Assembly (NCBI GenBank): GCA_037127255.1
Contig: JBANSL010000016.1
Coordinates: forward strand, 8,434,501 to 8,498,500
Reading direction: 5' to 3'
Origin: Persicaria tinctoria
Lineage: Eukaryota > Streptophyta > Magnoliopsida > Caryophyllales > Polygonaceae
DNA length: 64,000 bases
How positions within the stretch are numbered: the first letter of the stretch is position 1; every line of letters starts with the position of its first letter. This document shows positions 1 through 15,300 of the stretch, piece after piece. The translations under genes and the position numbers were made by a program. The notes below the pieces were generated by a model that saw only the letters and a list, made by a program, of their open reading frames with translations, searched no databases and was not told the origin of the DNA.

Positions 1-154
1 TTGCATGAATTTTCTGTGGCCTTCAAATATGTTTTCTTGACTCCGTGCCAGCTGTCCGAATAACGTTTAGCTGCTTACTTGTTTTCATGATTTTAATCTG
101 ATAACTAGGCAGTTTTCATTTATTGTTTTTCCCATTATTTTCTGTTGACTGCAG

Positions 155-3100
155 AAAGGAAATGTTGCAAATCAAAGGGAACACCTAATACTACTACTTG
201 CAAATATGGATGTAAGAGATAGGAAATCTGATGGGGGACCCTATGAGCAGGTGAGTTTGTGCTCCATCATTAAATGTTGCCCATTATTTAAAAGATTACT
301 GACTTGATGCTAATATCAAGTGGTTAATCCCTTCAAACAAAGGAGATCAGGTTTTGAAGATTGATGATTAAATTCCTTTGCAGGTTGAGAGCAGAACAGT
401 TCGTCAGTTGATGGATAAGGTTACCAAGAATTACCGTATGTGGTGTGACTATCTGCATCGTGGCTCAAACCTTAAGTGAGTGAATCATTCTCCATTGAGA
501 ATCAGTCAGTCAGAGAAGATAGAAACAGTGCACATGTTGATTGAAAACATAAAGCTGACACCGTACTCATCTTTTATCTTTCAGGTTTCCACCAGGTCCT
601 GACAGGCAACAATTGGAGCTCTTGTATATAGCACTGTATCTACTTATCTGGGGAGAAGCTGCAAATATCCGTTTCATGCCAGAATGTTTGTGTTATATCT
701 TCCACAATGTAAGTGAACTTGTTACTTTAGCCGTATCTTGTTAGCAATTTCCACAATGTCTGCTATATTTTCAACACAATTATTTGTATTGCTTAGTTTC
801 AACTCATTTCCACTATAAAGCTTCATTTTGGGTAATGTGGCACAGGTATGTGTTTCATAGTTGAGAATCGCATAAGTCAATCGCACTAGACCTGTACAGG
901 CCTCAATTTTCTCATAGCATTCCTACGAAATGAGAGAACTGAGAGTCACATGGTCCATATGGATTCTTGTATGACCCATGTGGCTCATAAAGCTTTCCAT
1001 GATGGGTTTGTTATGCTAGTCTAGTCAAGCCTCAATTATCCTTGTGGAACATTTTCTTTCCTCGTTTAAACTTCCTTGTCTCCTTGACATGGGCTGAAGG
1101 CATAGTCATTACTAATGAGTAATAATAGAAAAGAAGCATTCCTTTTATTCATCTTCATCGTGCATTGATTTGTTTTCTTATGGGTTTTGCGTTGAATCTT
1201 GAGTGTTACATTTATCAGATTCCTAAAGTAATTTCATGCAACCCTAAGGTTAGATAAGAGCGTCGAAACTCAAATACTTTCCAAAGAGTGATCTCATACA
1301 TGTTCAAAGTATTATCCAAGAGTTCCCTGTCTTTGATCAAATTCCACCTGACCCCTTCCTAACAATATGTCGGTGAACAATGTGTGGGATTTTGCTTAAG
1401 AAGAGATAATTACTCCCTTTGTCTCAAAATATAGGCCGTTTTACTTTTTGACACGCTTTTTAAGGAGCTAAAAACTCTATAAAATATAAATTTTTTAATT
1501 AATTATTTAAAACAATATTATACTTATTAATTAATGTTTTATAGAGTTTTTAGCTCCTTAAAAAACGTTCCAAAAAGTAAAATGACCCATATTTTGAGAC
1601 GGATGGAGTATTATTTATAAATGAATAACCATTTTCTATGAAGTTGTTTTCTGTAGTTATTAATGCTGTTTTCTTGAATGTATATTTTACTTGCAAATTT
1701 GTTACTTACTCTATTCTTTGTATTTTGATTGATTAGATGGCCAAAGAAATTTATGGGGTTTTGACAAGCGGCATTCACCCTTTCAATGGAGAGAGTTCTC
1801 ATAGCACAGGTCCTACAGAAAGGTCATTTTTGAATGATGTCATATATCCTATTTATGATGTCCTACAGAAGGTATGATTATGTACGATTTCTTTGTTCCT
1901 TACCAGCCAAAATTATAGTTTCTTCATTCCCCCCACCCCCCAAAATTGATGAATTCCAATTCTGCCAAAGGAAGCAAGAAGAAATAAAGGAGGCAAGGCA
2001 AGTCATTCAGCTTGGAGAAACTATGATGATTTGAATGAATATTTCTGGTAAGTCTCTGGCAAACACTTCATTACTCTCGCCTTAACAAACACTCTGATTT
2101 CTGAAATACTTTCTGTAGGTCTAAGAAGTGTTTTAAGCTAGGATGGCCTATGGACCTCAATGCTGACTTTTTTGTGCATCCAGTTGTGAAAGTGAAATTG
2201 CCCACAAGCAAGGTAATTGCAACCAGAACATCATAGTTATACTTTTTAAGAGTGGTGCTTGTTCTTCCAAATTATATTGCAAACAGATGGACTTGATCAA
2301 AGTATGCAACTTTGTTCTAAGTTGGAACTCCACCTTATTTTTTTATATTTTTATTTGTAATCATTGATGTATTTGGTAGCTATCATCCTTCCCAAAAGTG
2401 TACATGGCTTTAACCTTTGTATGGTTTTCTATTGTAGGTCTCTCATAGTCTATGTAATTCAAAAGTGAATATGATCTTTTCATGAACATAACTATATAAC
2501 ATGTTTAATCTTAGAAAAATGCTGTAATTTGTTGGGCATGTTCCCATGTTTTATTTATTTTTTAGTGGGTAAATACACGTGAAAAACAAGTTGCAAAGAA
2601 CTAGACCTAACCGAGGTTTAGTGTAAAAGAGAATAAACACGAAATTTTCACAACAAAAGGATTATACTGGAACCCAGACTAGCAGCAGTTATAATCCCAT
2701 AAGGCCTCTCTGTTCTCTCCATTCTCTGTTTGTAAACATACATTTAGCATAAATATGCTCCCATGTTGATTCATAGCATGAATAGTCTAATTTTCTTCTT
2801 CAGCAATGTGTGCATCTAAAGGACTTTTATTGTGCAATGCATGCTTTTTGTAGAGGCAGGATCAAGCAAGTGTTGGCAGGAGAAAACCTAAGACAAATTT
2901 TGTGGAAGTGCGTACATTTTTGCACCTGTTCAGAAGTTTCGATCGAATGTGGATATTTTTTATACTTGCGTTTCAGGTATCCAAGTCATATATTAACTAT
3001 TTATCCTATGTCAACTGTCAAGAGCTCATACAGAACATAAAAGCTTACTGATTATGATATACTGGTTTTCAGGCAATGCTGATTATTGCATGGAGCCCAT

Positions 3101-3269
3101 CTGGTTCTCTTACATCAATCTTTGATGGGGATGTCTTTAAAAAAGTTCTTAGCATATTCATCACCTCTGCCTTCCTTAATTTGTTTCAAGGTGCTTGATG
3201 CTTCCTTGTTATTTTTATCTTATTTTTTCTCATGAAAACACTGAAATGGAAATATACAATATCCCTTTG

Positions 3270-3315
<46 letters not shown>

Positions 3316-6300
3316 TGATACGATCTATACACCTTCATTGCAGCTACTCTGGATATTATTCTCAGCTGGAAGGCTTGGGGAAGCATGAGATTTTCTCAGA
3401 TACTGCGCTACCTGTTGAAATTTGCTGTTGCTGCTACGTGGGCTGTTCTGCTGACTATTAGCTACGCTAACCAAGTTGAAAATCCAACCGGACTAGTGAA
3501 ATATTTCCAGAGTTGGGCTCAGAATTGGCAGACCCAGTCCTTCTATAACTATGCAATTGCCATATATCTGTTGCCTAACATCCTAGCAGCTGTTCTATTT
3601 TTCTTTCCATCTATACGGAAGTTTGTGGAGCGGTCAAACTGGCGAATCGTCTCTCTCATCACGTGGTGGGCACAGGCAAGCATTTTTAACTATCCATCCC
3701 CCCCACCCCACACACACCAATCACAAGCATAAACACACGCAACATTTCCTCCTGTAGCATTGCACCTTCAGCAAACTGCTTTGGCTTCTAGATATTGACC
3801 ATTATTTTACAGCCGAAACTATATCTTGGAAGAGGCATGCATGAAGATATATTCTCCCTTCTGAAGTAAGAAATACTTTTTCTGTACCTTCTTCTTCTTA
3901 CTTTTATTTTAATTTATAGGAGTTAGATGGTGCTAGGAGAGTGTAAGAGGTGGGTGAGGAGTACCTACATTTCTTTGGCATCACTTAATTCTTTAAGCCT
4001 TAAATTAACATTAAACATTAAAAATTATATTCATATTATAAGAAACTAATTTTATATGTTTGTAAATTTTTTATCTTGAAAAATTATGTTGAAAAATATA
4101 TATAATTAAAGAGACGAGTTACTACCTAAAAGAGGGAAAAAGAAGAGTTTTTACAGAATAAAATTACAATTTTTTAAAACATAATTTTTGAAGATAAAAA
4201 TTCAAACATATAAATAGTTGTTTCGAATATGTTTTCTTTAAATGTTAACTTCGGTTTAAATAATTAAGTGATGTAGTCATGTAGGTGATCCTCACCTGCT
4301 AGGAGGTTGTGCAACATTAATGCTGTCCAAGTCTGCTCACAAGATAGGACTGAGCATACTTGGAATTATCATTCTTATGTGCAAAGGCATACTTGTGAAT
4401 GGAGGTGCTTTTTCTGATTTTAGTACCAGTAACTGATTACATGCTATTTTTGTAGGTACACAATGTTCTGGATCATGTTACTTATAAGCAAGCTCGCTTT
4501 CAGCTTCTATGTGGAGGTAAATGTCATGTTCCAACCTAGATCAAGCCATGAATACGTGAAATTGAAAAGGAAAGGTAGAGATTAGGGAAGGAATTGAAAG
4601 AGAGAGTAAGGGTTAAGAGAGAGTAAAGAGTAATTGGTTTCATTATTCATTGGATGATTTCCCTAATACAAGATATAGGGTATTTATACTAATTTATACA
4701 CATATATCTCTATACATGACAGTAAACTTATTTTTATGTTATCCGTCTTTCTCCCTCATGGCCTCACTCAGCTAAGTCAGCTTCGATGTTGCATGTCTTT
4801 CTTTCGCACATGAATTATTTTTGATGCTCTTTACAAATTGTTTCTCACTTTCTCACAAGGTATAATACCTTGATATTGATTACAATTATCATTTTATTTG
4901 GTAAATCAGCATCTGATTATACTTAAATATACAACATGCAATGGTGCATGATATAGATCAAACCAATCTTGGACAAGTTTGGCTCGAATTTGTCGAACAA
5001 AATGATAAAAGTGCTAAAAACTTAAATGCTAATAAGAATAAGACTAACAATAGCTTTACATACTTCCAAGTGGTGTGAGCAACTGAGCATTGTGCAGTAA
5101 ATTCTTTATCTTCATTGTTTCATTTTCAACTCATTAGGTCAAGAGTATATTCAAATTCTTTTGTAATGAAAACTTTATTGGTTCTCATATTTCTTTTTTG
5201 ATAGATTTCACCGTTAGTTGGTCCTACAAAGCTTATAATGCAGTTACCAGTCGACAGTTATGATTGGCCAGAAATATTACCCAATGGTGAATCTTGCATT
5301 ACCTTTTGCTTCTTATTTTTTGAGGTTTCATTCTTATTGTTGCAAAATTTACTAATTTCTCCCTTGATCTTGATGCAGGATCCCATAATCTGGGTGTTGT
5401 TATTGCAATATGGGCTCCAGTTACTCTTGTAAGTAGATTATATTGGACAAACATAGTGTTCGCACTCTTGATCCCAGATACCAAAGTTGACGCACCTTTC
5501 CGTTCAGGTCTATTTCATGGATGCCCAAATATGGTATGCTATATACTCAACCATCTTTGGTGGGATTCTTGGAGCGTTCAGCCATTTGGGTGAGGTCAGT
5601 GTCATTCCAAGTATTTTCATTCCACTATCCATGTTTTGGTTTACTCTTTCACTCATTTGTTTTTCTGCATGAAATTTAGATACGGACATTGGGAATGTTG
5701 CGCTCCAGATTTAGGTCTGTGCCAATTGCTTTCAGGAAACGCCTCGTGCCATTATCAAGAGACGAACGTAAAAGAAGGAACTTGGTAATATACTAATATT
5801 TAACTTCGTAAACCTGAATTTTAACAGGATCTAAATAGTACTCCTGTTGTCCTGCGCTCGTGCACCATATGGCAGAAATATAGGCACTCAGAGGCCAGAG
5901 CTGTATACATAATAACAGGCACTCGGTTATTTATGCCGTGCATGCATAACTATCCATAACCATTATAACATCTCTTAGATTTCTATGACTTTATAAAATC
6001 CCATGCACTACAATGCAGATGTCACTATGCCATGAAATTGTAATAGCAAATGCAAGTCTTTCTTTTGCCAGTAACTTTTTGTTTACGCCAAAACTTTTTG
6101 ACTTGCAGGAAGGTTCAGCTGATCGGAAGAATATCGCAAAATTTTCTCAAGTGTGGAATGAATTCGTACATTCTCTGCGGCTGGAGGATTTGATTAGCCA
6201 CAGGTGAGAATTCTTGAGTTTCTCTAAAAGCAAGAGGTGTTGAGTGTTCAGTAGACTGAAGTGACAAATATGTCAATATTTATCTATCTATCTATACTCC

Positions 6301-9300
6301 TAGTAATGTCCTCGATCGGTAAACTCTATAGATGTGTAACATAGTTACAATAGGTGAGGTCCAAACTAAGGGGCCTCACGTAAGAGGGCCACATAGGGCC
6401 ATATCCCCAAAACCTTTATACACCATATTCACTCTAACCCTTCCAAAATTTCTCACAACCGAGCTAGTCCCTTTGTTATCCCAAAATTTTCCTAACCCAT
6501 TCTTTCTCCCTTAGTGTTTTGCCTTTACACTTGAGGGATATCCTAGTTTTACAAGAACTCACTATGTGGTGAGCACATTCTCTAGGATTATAATTCAGTT
6601 GTTTGAAGATGAGCTGATTCCTCGCAAGCCATATGAAGTAAACAAGTGAGCACAATGCCATCAGCTTAACTTGAAAGTAGCTAGTTCTCCTCACACCGGA
6701 CCCTTCCATTGTAAACCAATCAAGCCAGCCAGCTAAGGTGTCCTCCCTATGTTTCTCTCTCAGCCATGACGACACATACTCTTGTGTTTCTTGAATGGCT
6801 TTGCATCTGAACCATAGAGGCACTTCTGTTTCCTCAATCTCTTTGCACAACACCACACAGCTGCTCCACTCCCTTCCCAGTGCTTTACTTTCTGGCCCGT
6901 CTGCAGCCTTCCCTTCATAGCAGGCCACACAATGAAAGACCATCTCCTCCACTGTATCTCTTGCCATATAATACCACCCCAGTCCACCTGTGGTCCTCTT
7001 TGCCTTAACAGATCATATACCTTCCTCCCTGATATCCCACCTTTTTCATCTTGTATGGGGCTTCTCAGTTCATCCCTTACTGCTAACAGATTCCTCCAGG
7101 CCCATGAGTCATCAATTTTAGCATTGATATCTCATACGTTTCTGCTCTTGGTTGGTAATGTTCTTCATCATCCATTCAAGCCATATACTCGGCCTGTTCA
7201 TAGCAATATCTCCCAACAGCTTGGAGAAAGCATTTTTATTCCATGCCAGAGCCTCCCTCACCCCAAGTCCACTCTCTTCGAATGGCTTAGTAACTTCTGA
7301 CTATGCAACTAAGCATTTCTTGACATCCTCTTTGGCACTCCATAAGTATCTTTTACACATGCTTTTAAGCTGTTGAATAACTCCTTTCGGAATAAGGAAA
7401 ACCTGTCTCCAAAATGAATATATGCCCCCCATGATTGATTTTACCAGCTGCAATATACCTGCATAGGACAAGCTTCTTTGCAGCCCATGAGTGGATCATG
7501 CCTTTCAACTTATCAATCAAGGCACAATACTCATGGATTACTATTCTTTTGGAAGTGCTCCAAGCATTGCTTTAAAATTCTAACTGAGGTGATATCAGCC
7601 AGCCCTACAGAACAGCAACAGATCATGTGCAAATGCAAGGTGCAACAGCTTTAACTCCTTACACTTAGGATGATAGTTAAATTCTGTATTTGCAGTTGCT
7701 TTTTGGAGCATCCTATGTAACACTTCCATACACATGACAAACAAATATGGTGAGAGAGGATCTCTTTTCCTCAATCCTCTTCCACCTTTGAAGCAGCCCT
7801 CAAGAGTACCATTAATGAGCACTGAGAATGCAGTGGTAGTAACACATTCCATTATCACATCAACAATCTTTTCCAGGGAATTGAAATACTTCAAAGCAGC
7901 ATGGACAAAATTCCCAGCTCACAAAGTCATATGCTCTCTGGAAATCACCTTTATAGTGCATCTTGGTGACATTCTTTTTGTACCATACCCTCTCACAATC
8001 TCTAGTGCAACCACACTATTACGTGCAATAGATCGACCCCGGGACAAAAGCTCCCTGATTTTCTGCAATAATATCTTATAGATGCAGCTTGATCTTACAA
8101 GTATCTTGCTTATCACTTTCAGCATGGTGTTACAACATGAAATAGGTCTTAAATCCTTCAAAAGTGTGGGATAACAAACCTTAGGGATGAGTCAAATGAA
8201 TGTAGCATTCATCTGTTTCAGTATCTTTCTCCTTCTAAAAATCTCCCATATATACATTGACATCACCTTTGATCGAGTTCCATCAGCTCTTGAAGACCAC
8301 AATGGTCATCTGATCTCCTCTTCGGTTGGGAGTAATATCATACTTTCATGATTTGCTGCATAAACTCTACTACCTTCAGGAAGAACGGGAAAGCTGTCTA
8401 CCTCTGCTCTTGTGGCAAGCAATGTTTCAAAGAATTTTAAAACATGTTTCCTTACCTTATCTTCATCTTCCAGCTGAACACCATTATCATATGTCATGGT
8501 GATGATAGCATTCTCCATTCTCCTCTCTTTGACACTTCTAAAGAACATGGGAGAGATTTCCTCTCCCATCTCTATCCACTGCAACTTAGCTTTCTGCATA
8601 GTTAGCTCACCGAGTCTCTCCACATTGGCCCTTAGCTTCCTTTCAGCTTCCTGTACTTGAGCAAACACCATCTCATTTCCTTTTTCTGTCCACAATCTTA
8701 GCTGCAACACATGGAGGCTACCCTTATCTAATTTTATCTGATTCTGTAACTCACAGGACGAGGGAGAAGGAGTAAGTTGAAGGCATAAAAAATAAGTTGG
8801 GTGAGGATTCCACCTCCTCCACTGTTTCCCCTCTATCCATTCACCGACCATCTTACTATTATCATCAATGCCATCTCTATTGTGGCTGCTGCTTCTGGGA
8901 TCAACTTTTCACATGTAACCTTTTTTTTTGAGCTGTAATGTTTTTAGGAGTTTATTTTGTCTGTGAAAAGACTACTTTAGACATTTAAGCTTGCTCACGA
9001 GCTCCCATTATAGTGTGTTGCCTAAACGAAGCCCAAATTTTTGGGCAGTAGTGAGGCAGTTGGCAGTCATTTGCCAGATGAAGAGGACGGGTAGAATTTT
9101 TTTTTCAGTGTTTTCCTCACATGATAGTGGTAATCTATTTTATAAACAAAAGTTTGTTTTTTAAGAAGAAAAAATATAAATCGTAAACTTAAGAATATGT
9201 TACAAGAAACATAGATCTACAGCCGAGACGATAAAGAACAAAGAAGGTCATTTTCATGCATCGATTCCTTTTGGGGAAAAATTATCCATCCTTGAGTCAT

Positions 9301-12300
9301 TTTCATTGAGAAGGTCATTCGCCAGCTGTAAATGACTATGATTCCTCCCTTGAAATTATTGGCGCCCTCTAATTCCTTTTTCATGCGCATGTATCTGGTT
9401 AGAGTGAGATGATAGTATTTCCTGCAATTTGTTTATGCTACCAGATGTGTTGTTTTATTATCTATTTAGCTGCTTTGGGTGTGCATTTGGCGTCATTCTT
9501 GGTAGGCCTTTTTTCTTGCCAAGTTAGAATGGAACAGAGAGGTTCAGTGATTTGTTATGGTTTATCAGAGGATATCTTATTCTCTTGACACATACTAACT
9601 TATCTTTTGATCACAATATTATGTTGTATTTCAAAGATAAATGCTCCGTAATAAGCACCATATGTAGTTGCTCCAGTTTCCTTGGAGCTTACTAGTTTCT
9701 TTAAGTGTTACTTGGATGCCATGCTAATACGTGTTTCATATTTTGATTAAGCAGGATAATTTCCTTAACAACACAAATTTTAATAATGCCTTCTCTTTCT
9801 CCTTAGCTTGTTTTGCCTAATCATACACTCTGATTTCAGGGAGAGAGATTTACTGCTAGTACCTTACACTTCAAGTGATGTTACTGTAGTTCAGTGGCCA
9901 CCTTTTCTTCTGGCGAGTAAGGTGTGCAAACTCCTTGTAAATTAACTTTATCTGTTTCCTTGCGTTCAATTAACTCCTTTTATCACATTTTGACTATACC
10001 AGATACCTATAGCAGTTGACATGGCAAAAGATTTTAAGAAGGACGATGAAGAGTTGTTCAAGAAGATACGGAATGATGAGTATATGCAATCTGCTGTAAT
10101 TGAGTGCTATGAAAGCCTTAGTGAAATTCTCAAAGAGCTGTTGCTAGACAGAGAAGATAAAGAGTCAGTAGATTTACTTTACTTGTCTATATTGTAATGC
10201 GTTTTTCTTTTTCTTTTTGCATGGTTGTTGTGTCTCAGTCAAACCTGAATAGCCCCCCCCCCCCCCCCCCCCCCCCGCTGAAAAATGGTCCTTTGTTTGT
10301 TTTTCAGTGTAATTGTCCAGATATGTGAGAAGGTGGAACAAAGTATACAACAACACAAGTTTCTGTCTATGTTCCGCATGACTGGATTGCCAATGCTTCA
10401 TGATAAGCTGGAGAAGTTCTTAAAATTATTGGTGATTTTCATTTTTTTTGTTTTATGAAATATTTATTTCTATTTTAATTATTTGATCCATTACCACTAA
10501 CTATTGAATGAAAATACTGAATGGGTGAATCTTTTTACAGCTCGATGATTATGAGAATGATGATGACCTTTACAAGTCTCATATCATCAACGTACTACAG
10601 GACATCATGGAAATCATCACACAAGATGTCATGGGGGGTGAACGTGAACACGAGTGGGTGTAGCAGAATTCCTTCTTTTGTGATATTATTTTCAATTTTT
10701 GTTTGTATTGTCAAAAAATCTAAGTATGAGATCTGCTCTGTGTTGTTTTCTTGCTATAGTATTCTGAAAAGATCTCCTGCACATCAAGTCAATGATCTTG
10801 AGAGAAGGGAGCAGAGATTTGAGAGGATCGACGTCGGCCTTCTACAGGAGAAATCTTGGAGAGAGAGGGTATATGATGCTGGTTTTGTGCTTTATAGTTG
10901 AGAGTCAATTCCCAATATTCCTGCATATACTCTTTTCTTTCATTTTATTTTAGTTTATTTTGTTTCTGTTCTACTTATATAGGTTATCCGGTTATATGTG
11001 CTGCTGAGTGAAAAAGAGTCTGCAATCAATGTACCTATGAATCTTGAAGCACGCCGTCGCATGACTTTTTTCACAAACTCTTTATTCATGACAATGCCTT
11101 CAGCCCCCAGAGTTCGTGATATGTTCTCCTTTAGGTGAGTTTGCAATATATATTTGCAATCCTTTATAAAGTTGCCTTCTTTGCTGAGGGAATACTTGAT
11201 TTTTTGTTTGCGGAATCCTATATTAAGCTATAGATTGGCTGTCTATAAGACTATAACATGCTTTCTCTATTGGTACTCCTAATCCTATCAACTATTCGTA
11301 TCTAATCTCACTGAAATTAAAACTAGAAATATCTTATCCACAATAGATGACAAGAATATCATAAATAAACCACCAAAATAGAGGACAGAATAGACATGTT
11401 TTCATCTACACCAGTCTTTCTCTGCACAACACCACTATATAACAGTTGATGGATATTCTAAAAGATACAGAAGGGTGCCTATAGTATTTCAATATCTGAA
11501 TAATGAGATTTTTGTTTGGGAAGAGAATATATTTCTGCACTTTCTCGAAACCATCTGCATCTGAGTATATTATCTCCGGAACTTTTTGCAAGGCTGATTC
11601 GGAAGAGTAAAAATGAAAATGTAGCCCAAAAGATTCTTTGGAAGAGAGAGAAAATAGGAAATCTTTGGAGTTTCTTTTACAAAATATTTTGCAGGCATAA
11701 CAATTTCTGTTATTTTCGGAACAATATATCCCCAAAAATATTCCAGAGGCTTTATCCAGTGTTGAAATGTGTAAAGTGACTCATAACTCTTACTAAATAA
11801 AGTTCACTTGCAAGTTGCAATATCCAGTGTTGAAATTTTAATTTGTCATAAAATATCAGTAACGTTAAGGTCAAGTTTAGTTTGTCATCATCAAAACAAA
11901 GTTATCAGACATTTTGTACTCCATGTGATCACACCAAGACTTGCCACAATGATGAACAACTCATTTGTTTGTATGTTCCCATATACTCGCCACCTTTCCT
12001 AAGGAATTTTAAGTTGCTTCTCAAGTCGTTTCTTCTCATTCAAGTGACTATTGAGGTACAATTGTTTACCAGCTTGTGCATGCTTACTGTAGTGTTTTGA
12101 CTCCATATTATAAAGAGGATGTTCTTTATTCTTGGGATGAACTCAAAGAGGAAAATGATGATGGAATTTCCATCTTGTTCTATCTGCGGAAAATATATCC
12201 TGGTGAGTTAATATGCCCTTGCCCTGCATTTTTCTTTCTTGATGAACAAATTATATTGATTCTTTTGGTTGAAAAATAGATGAATGGGCCAACTTCTGGG

Positions 12301-15300
12301 AGAGGATAAATGATCCAAAGCTTGGATTTGTTAGCAAGGACCTTAGCAAGGACAGCAAGGACAGAATTGAGTTGATTCGCCATTGGGTATCCTACAGAGG
12401 GCAAACCCTTGCTCGAACAGGTTTGTGTAGGCTATTGATTAGTGGGTGAATTTCTGTAATGATATTTAGCTTCTGCTGATGCCTCCTTTCTCTGTATCAG
12501 TTAGAGGGATGATGTATTATCGTTCTGCTTTGGATCTTCAATGCTTTCTGGAATACGCTGATGAAGCTGGTACAGCATTTTTCTGACCTAATTTATGTTA
12601 TAGTTAGCCCATTGCATTCTGTTTGAATTCTTGATTTAGAAAATGTGTTGCCCTTTTGCAGCAATCTACAGCGGTTATAGGACCATTGACAGGGATGATC
12701 CTCGTAAAAAGGAAATTTCTGACTACTCACAAGCTCTTACAGATTTGAAGTTCAGTTATGTTGTGTCCTGCCAAGAGTATGGTGCCCAGAAGAAATCTAG
12801 TGATCCTCGCGAACGCAGTTGTGCAAGTAACGTTTTGAATCTCATGTTGACGTAAGGATTCATGTGCAAAGGAATTGTTTTTATTTTTCACTTGTTGCTA
12901 GCATGTTCAAAGGTACATTGTAATTGGAAATATGGGCTTGACAGGTATTCTTCACTTCGTGTTGCTTATATTGATGAGAGAGAGGAGGGAGACGACCGGC
13001 TGAAAGTTTATTATTCTGTCCTTGTGAAAGGCGGGGACAAATTAGATGAGGTAACAAACTGTTTCTTTTTTCCTATTCCACTGTATCTTATTCAAAAAGC
13101 TTGTGTGTGATCTCTCTTTTTGACAACATAAATATGGTTCGATTTATTTCTCTCAGATATCAGAAGTTCCTTTTTTTTTAATACTTCCTGTTAATGGAAA
13201 GGGGATGTGTATCAAGGATTATATCACAATATAGGATTTCTGCAATTGTTGATGAGATTCAATATTCGAGAACTTCCAGTAATGTTTGGATTGAAATATT
13301 AACTTGAAAAGGTCATGTTTTAAATGTATATCTTCGTATTGAAAAGTTATTTCCCAACTATTGTTTGCCGTTAATACCAACATTGAGTGATTTTCCTCCA
13401 TTTTTGATGTTATTATATTATGATAATACCTTTAGTCTATTACGAGGTTCATATATATTCTTGAACTCTGATATGTTAAGAATGACAATTGATTTTCTCT
13501 GCTCTTTTACTGGTGCCCTAGGAAATTTACCGAATCAAGCTTCCAGGCAATCCAAGAGTTATAGGAGAAGGGAAACCAGAAAACCAAAATCATGCCATTA
13601 TTTTCACTCGAGGAGAAGGCCTGCAGACCATTGACATGAATCAGGTTACTTCTGTCTGTCCCATGCTCAGGAAATATAAATATGCCTTATCTAATTTTGA
13701 AGCTCTTCTCTTCCTTCCATATTAATGCCTAGAATGGCAGACCAATGGAAGGGTGAAAATACATCAAGTTATATCCCTTTCAATTCAGAATGGAGGGCAT
13801 AGTCCTTCATATACACACACAATCCTCACTCGTTCACCGGCTTGTGACACTATCCTTCCTTCCTAACGGCCTACCCATATATTCTTGTTTGATCTTGAAC
13901 ATACCAGAATCTCTAGCCGTGAATGTCACAAAGAGAGAGAATATATCATTGAAATGATGTTAAATAACCTTATCAAGTACCCCATATGCATTTTTGTTGT
14001 TGTAAATAACGAAGTTGGGAGGTTCTATGTTTACTTTCAATGTGACTGAATAATGCATTTTTTGTTGTTGTTTAATTTTGGTCCTTGTGTAACGCTATGA
14101 AACGCTACAAAGTGTTACCATGGTTGTGGGCGCCTATTGTTGATACAATTAATATTCCAACTTTTGCAGATCTCTTAATGATCTATTTGATTCAACTTAC
14201 CTTTTCATAATCAAGAGTAAACTATGTTGAACTTTGCTCTCAAATATTTGATGGTATAAGAATTTTTTTAAAATAAATATTTTTTTCATATAAAATACTC
14301 TGTATATATATTAACAATTCTGCATTTGGTAACTTTACATGCACAGTTGATGGCTCATATAGTGTTCCTTAGGCATTCATAATTCAATAAAAGAACATTT
14401 TCTTATTTACCTCAGTTTGTCAAGAATATCGTATTTGCTGCAGTATTGTATTTATATACATCCAATGATGACTTGCTCAATATTTTTCAGGACAATTACT
14501 TTGAAGAGGCTTTCAAAATGAGAAACGTATTGCAAGAGTTTCAAAAGGACCGATATGGACGAAAAAAGCCTACTATATTGGGCTTGAGAGAACATATTTT
14601 TACAGGAAGGTTGGTCTTGCCAACATCCATCATTAACAAACTAGTATTCATGGTTGCAATCTAGTTTTCTTTAACATAAATATTACTGTGCAATGAAAGT
14701 AACCTTTTTACTTGTTTTACGCTTTTTAGTGTTTCATCTTTGGCATGGTTCATGTCAAATCAGGAGACTAGTTTTGTAACTATTGGGCAACGTGTTCTAG
14801 CCAACCCTTTGAGGTAAGTAATTTGAATTATGTTTGGCCTAGCTTTCTATTTTTTTTTAATTTGATATTTTTTATGAAGCTATTATTTTTCAGTTGTTTT
14901 CTGAAAATGTTTTACGTCAGATACTTACTTTTGGAAGTGCTTTTCAGCTGTTTTGGAACTTTAAATTTCTTCATCTCCTTAATCCCATCTAAGAATGTGT
15001 ACTCGAGCCCAACTTCAAGATCAGATCTTAAAATCCTTTTTTTTTGTGTGTCCTCAAGCTCTTCACTACATATCACTTATCGGAGTTGCATCCAACATCT
15101 GCCTATTCATTACAAATCTACTTGTCAACAACTCTCCAATCTGCCTAACAACAGTTGTTAATAATCCTATCTCCACTGGTTACCAAACTAATTGCTCAAA
15201 TGTAACTGATCTTTCTTATGTAGAATGAATGCAACTAGAATTAATAATTTTCAGACAACGGTTTTGTTTGGTGTGATGTGTTTATAGTTTTTATGGAGCG

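Noticed and set aside
3186..3461. Open frames on both strands with Tyr-Ile repeats
   Set aside because: They are translations of the (TA)n microsatellite joined to true callose synthase coding sequence in another frame.
6932..7376. Plus-strand ORFs of about 75-120 residues
   Set aside because: They are opposite-strand shadows of the minus-strand LINE protein.
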